A program made the position numbers and the translations under genes. 7,606 nucleotides of DNA from Deltaproteobacteria bacterium (GTDB taxonomy: Bacteria > Bdellovibrionota > UBA1018 > UBA923). How positions within the stretch are numbered: the stretch's first letter is position 1; each line of letters starts with the position of its first letter. Of the stretch, positions 6,188-7,606 are shown piece by piece. The notes below the pieces were generated by a model. It was not told the DNA's origin. It did not search any database and saw nothing but the letters and a program-made list of their open reading frames with translations. Location of the stretch: contig JACQAX010000174.1 of the NCBI GenBank assembly GCA_016194795.1, positions 1-7,606 on the forward strand. The letters are read 5' to 3'.

Positions 6188-6947
6188 ATGAGGATGCGCT
6201 GGCTACTCATTTCACTTTCCGTCGCCCTGCTCTTCGGCTGCGCCAACAAGAAGGGCACGCAGCTCGACTCCGCCGGCGACGGCGCCACCGACGCCGACAC
6301 GCAGGGCTCGGCCTCGGCGCTCGCCGCCTCGCTCGCCGGCGGCGCGGTCAGCCAGGCTTCGGGAATCGCGACCACGGCCGCGGTCGCCTGCCCCACCTAC
6401 GCGAGCCCCGGCGGCGCCACGTGCGGCGGCCAGACCCTTTCGCTGAGCTACGCCGCCTGCTCCTTCGGCTCGTCCGGCGCCAGCTGGACCGGCGTGCAGA
6501 AGCTCACGTTCGGCGGCACGGCCGTCTGCGGCGCCATCGGGCTATTCCAACGCGGTCAGCGGAGGCTACTTCACGAGCGGCGGCGCCGCGAGCGCCAGCA
6601 TCGACATCGCGGGCGTGCACGTCTCGGCCGGCAGCGCCTGGGACCACACCTTCAATACGACGACGGGCCAGCCCCTGGTCGTGGTTTACACCGGCGGCAC
6701 GGCGCGGGTGATCCAGTCGGGCGCGATCCGGGTCCAGCACAACCTCGACAAGTACGTCGCGCTCGCCATCTTCAGCAACGTCGCCTACGCCGGCACGAGC
6801 TGCATTCCCGAGAGCGGCAACATCTTCACGACCTTCGCCGGCTCGCGCGCCGGCACCGAGACGCTGACGTTCACCGGCGGCGGCAACGCGCGGCTCACCG
6901 ACACCGACGGGTTGAACGCGACCTTCAAGCTTTCGCGGTGCTTCTGA
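6188..6947 (+). pseudogene. Secreted lipoprotein gene with a single-base frameshift
   Basis: The start at 6188 gives MRMRWLLISLSVALLFGC, a lipoprotein signal peptide with lipobox LFGC and lipid-carrying C18, then a Gly/Ala/Ser/Thr-rich linker. A Cys-containing region follows (CPTY, ATCGG, AACSF, AVCGAI). After AVCGAI the reading frame becomes Arg-rich and unnatural (LFQRGQRRLLHERRRR). The frame one base ahead then continues as GYSNAVSGGYFTSGG, with beta-rich, Gly/Thr-rich composition, VHVSAGSAWDH, TLTFTGGGN and a final SRCF before TGA at 6945-6947. Removing one G from the GGG at 6539-6541 joins the halves into a 252-residue protein. The likely product is an envelope-anchored beta-sandwich-like lipoprotein of unknown function. 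The break may be a true mutation, an assembly error or, less likely, programmed shifting. The ribosome site is weak. The uncorrected first frame would run to 7033, across the convergent neighbour. Confidence 0.8.
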
Positions 6948-6950
6948 AGC

Positions 6951-7606
6951 TCAGTCCTGAATCTTCGTCGGGATCCACGGCGACTGGGTCGCGTCGAGCG
7001 AAACCCCGGGGCCGTCGATCGCCGCGTCGCTGAAGGCGCCCAGTACCGTGCCGATGCCCGGGGCGATGAAGATCGTGAGCCATTCGAGCGCTCGGAAGCT
7101 CTCGAAGCCCGAGTACGTGGTGAGATTCACGTGGATGAGGAACTTGTTGCACTCGGCCTGCGTCTTCGACGCGTCGGCGACGCAGCTCCGGTACTTCTTG
7201 TACTTGCCCGCCGGCGCGCTCTCGAGAATCACCTTGCGCAGCTGCTCGAGACGCGCGGGCTTGGCCGAGAGGTAGGCGATCCAGCCGCCGATGTCGCGCG
7301 CGGTGGCCCTGCGCGAGATGAAGTTATCGACGTCGAAGCTGAAGAGAAAACCGTTCGGCAACGCCACGTCGGCGTTGAGCTTGTCGAGCGATCCCATGAC
7401 TTTCTTGCAGGACGCGGCGGCGCCCGCGAGCTGCAAAGCCGCGTCTCCCGGCGAACGATCGAGGTCGAGCGACTGTTCGCCGCCTTTGACCGAGCCGGCC
7501 GAATAGCCGACGTAGGTGTCGACCCTGACCAGCCTCACGAGCCGGCGACAGTCGGTCTCGTACTGCGCGAGGGCTTCGAGGAGCCGGCCGCTCTTCACGC
7601 CCGAGG
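6951..7606 (-). CDS. Unrecognised protein, C-terminal part (5' partial)
   Basis: The frame is open through the window edge (218 whole codons visible). A GTG at 7598 is possible but has no ribosome site, so the gene probably begins outside. I do not recognise the family. Numbered from that GTG, the 215 residues hold four Cys (C17, C64, C142, C149), suggesting an exported protein with disulphides. There is a helical start (LLEALAQYETDCRRLVRLVR), a central mixed region (ALPNGFLFSFDVDNF, then GGWIAYLSAKPARLEQL) and one hydrophobic Gly-rich stretch (about 176-191, TIFIAPGIGTVLGAF) that could be a membrane hairpin or buried helix. It ends WIPTKIQD. Its amino-acid make-up (balanced, few Arg) differs from that of out-of-frame reading here, which supports it as real. 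It converges on the lipoprotein gene with stops 3 bases apart. No function is proposed. Confidence 0.75.
   Translation of the reverse strand, partial: SGVKSGRLLEALAQYETDCRRLVRLVRVDTYVGYSAGSVKGGEQSLDLDRSPGDAALQLAGAAASCKKVMGSLDKLNADVALPNGFLFSFDVDNFISRRATARDIGGWIAYLSAKPARLEQLRKVILESAPAGKYKKYRSCVADASKTQAECNKFLIHVNLTTYSGFESFRALEWLTIFIAPGIGTVLGAFSDAAIDGPGVSLDATQSPWIPTKIQD

Noticed and set aside
6615..6947. A separate small gene starting at an internal ATG
   Set aside because: The frame continues sensibly upstream to about 6540 and completes the lipoprotein once one base is removed, so it is better read as the second half of that gene.
1..7606. CRISPR arrays, tRNA or rRNA genes, insertion sequences and attachment sites
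   Set aside because: No regularly spaced repeats, transposase motifs, terminal inverted repeats or RNA gene signatures were seen; coding genes fill almost all of the window.

Overview
The window is GC-rich, densely coded bacterial DNA. Five cytoplasmic signalling proteins sit between secreted or unrecognised proteins. The gene types (an NtrC-family sigma-54 activator with its soluble PAS kinase, an HDOD protein, a GGDEF protein, a Cys-containing lipoprotein) suggest a Deltaproteobacteria- or Bdellovibrionota-like organism. This is inferred from gene content and base composition only; no phylogenetic marker is present.

Layout. Bases 3-1508 (+): the 3' part of a gene for a long protein ending in a GGDEF diguanylate cyclase domain, with catalytic and inhibitory motifs intact but a helical insertion of about 70 residues. 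Bases 6073 down to 1512 (-): four co-directional signalling genes. These are an HDOD protein (5138-6073), a soluble PAS histidine kinase (3839-5131), a REC-AAA+-Fis sigma-54 activator (2219-3820), and a short histidine-kinase-like protein with a good H-box but an apparently ruined ATP-binding domain (1512-2165). The first three are separated by 6 and 18 bases and look like one operon. The fourth follows after 53 bases that hold a plausible promoter of its own, placed so that its transcript would be leaderless.

Bases 6188-6947 (+): a lipoprotein gene divergent from the HDOD gene, with a single-base frameshift near 6539-6541. Bases 6951-7606 (-): an unrecognised protein, cut by the window edge. 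Both convergent gene pairs (1508/1512 and 6947/6951) have stop codons only 3 bases apart.

Working model. The PAS kinase should phosphorylate the NtrC-type regulator, which would activate sigma-54 promoters, none of which I could find here. The degenerate kinase could be a phosphotransferase or phosphatase branching off this pair, in the manner of Spo0B or ChpT. The HDOD protein is probably a signalling scaffold or output module linked to the kinase. The GGDEF protein would make cyclic di-GMP, but nothing in the sequence ties it directly to the operon. The most novel candidates are the degenerate kinase with its possible leaderless promoter and the GGDEF domain with its insertion.
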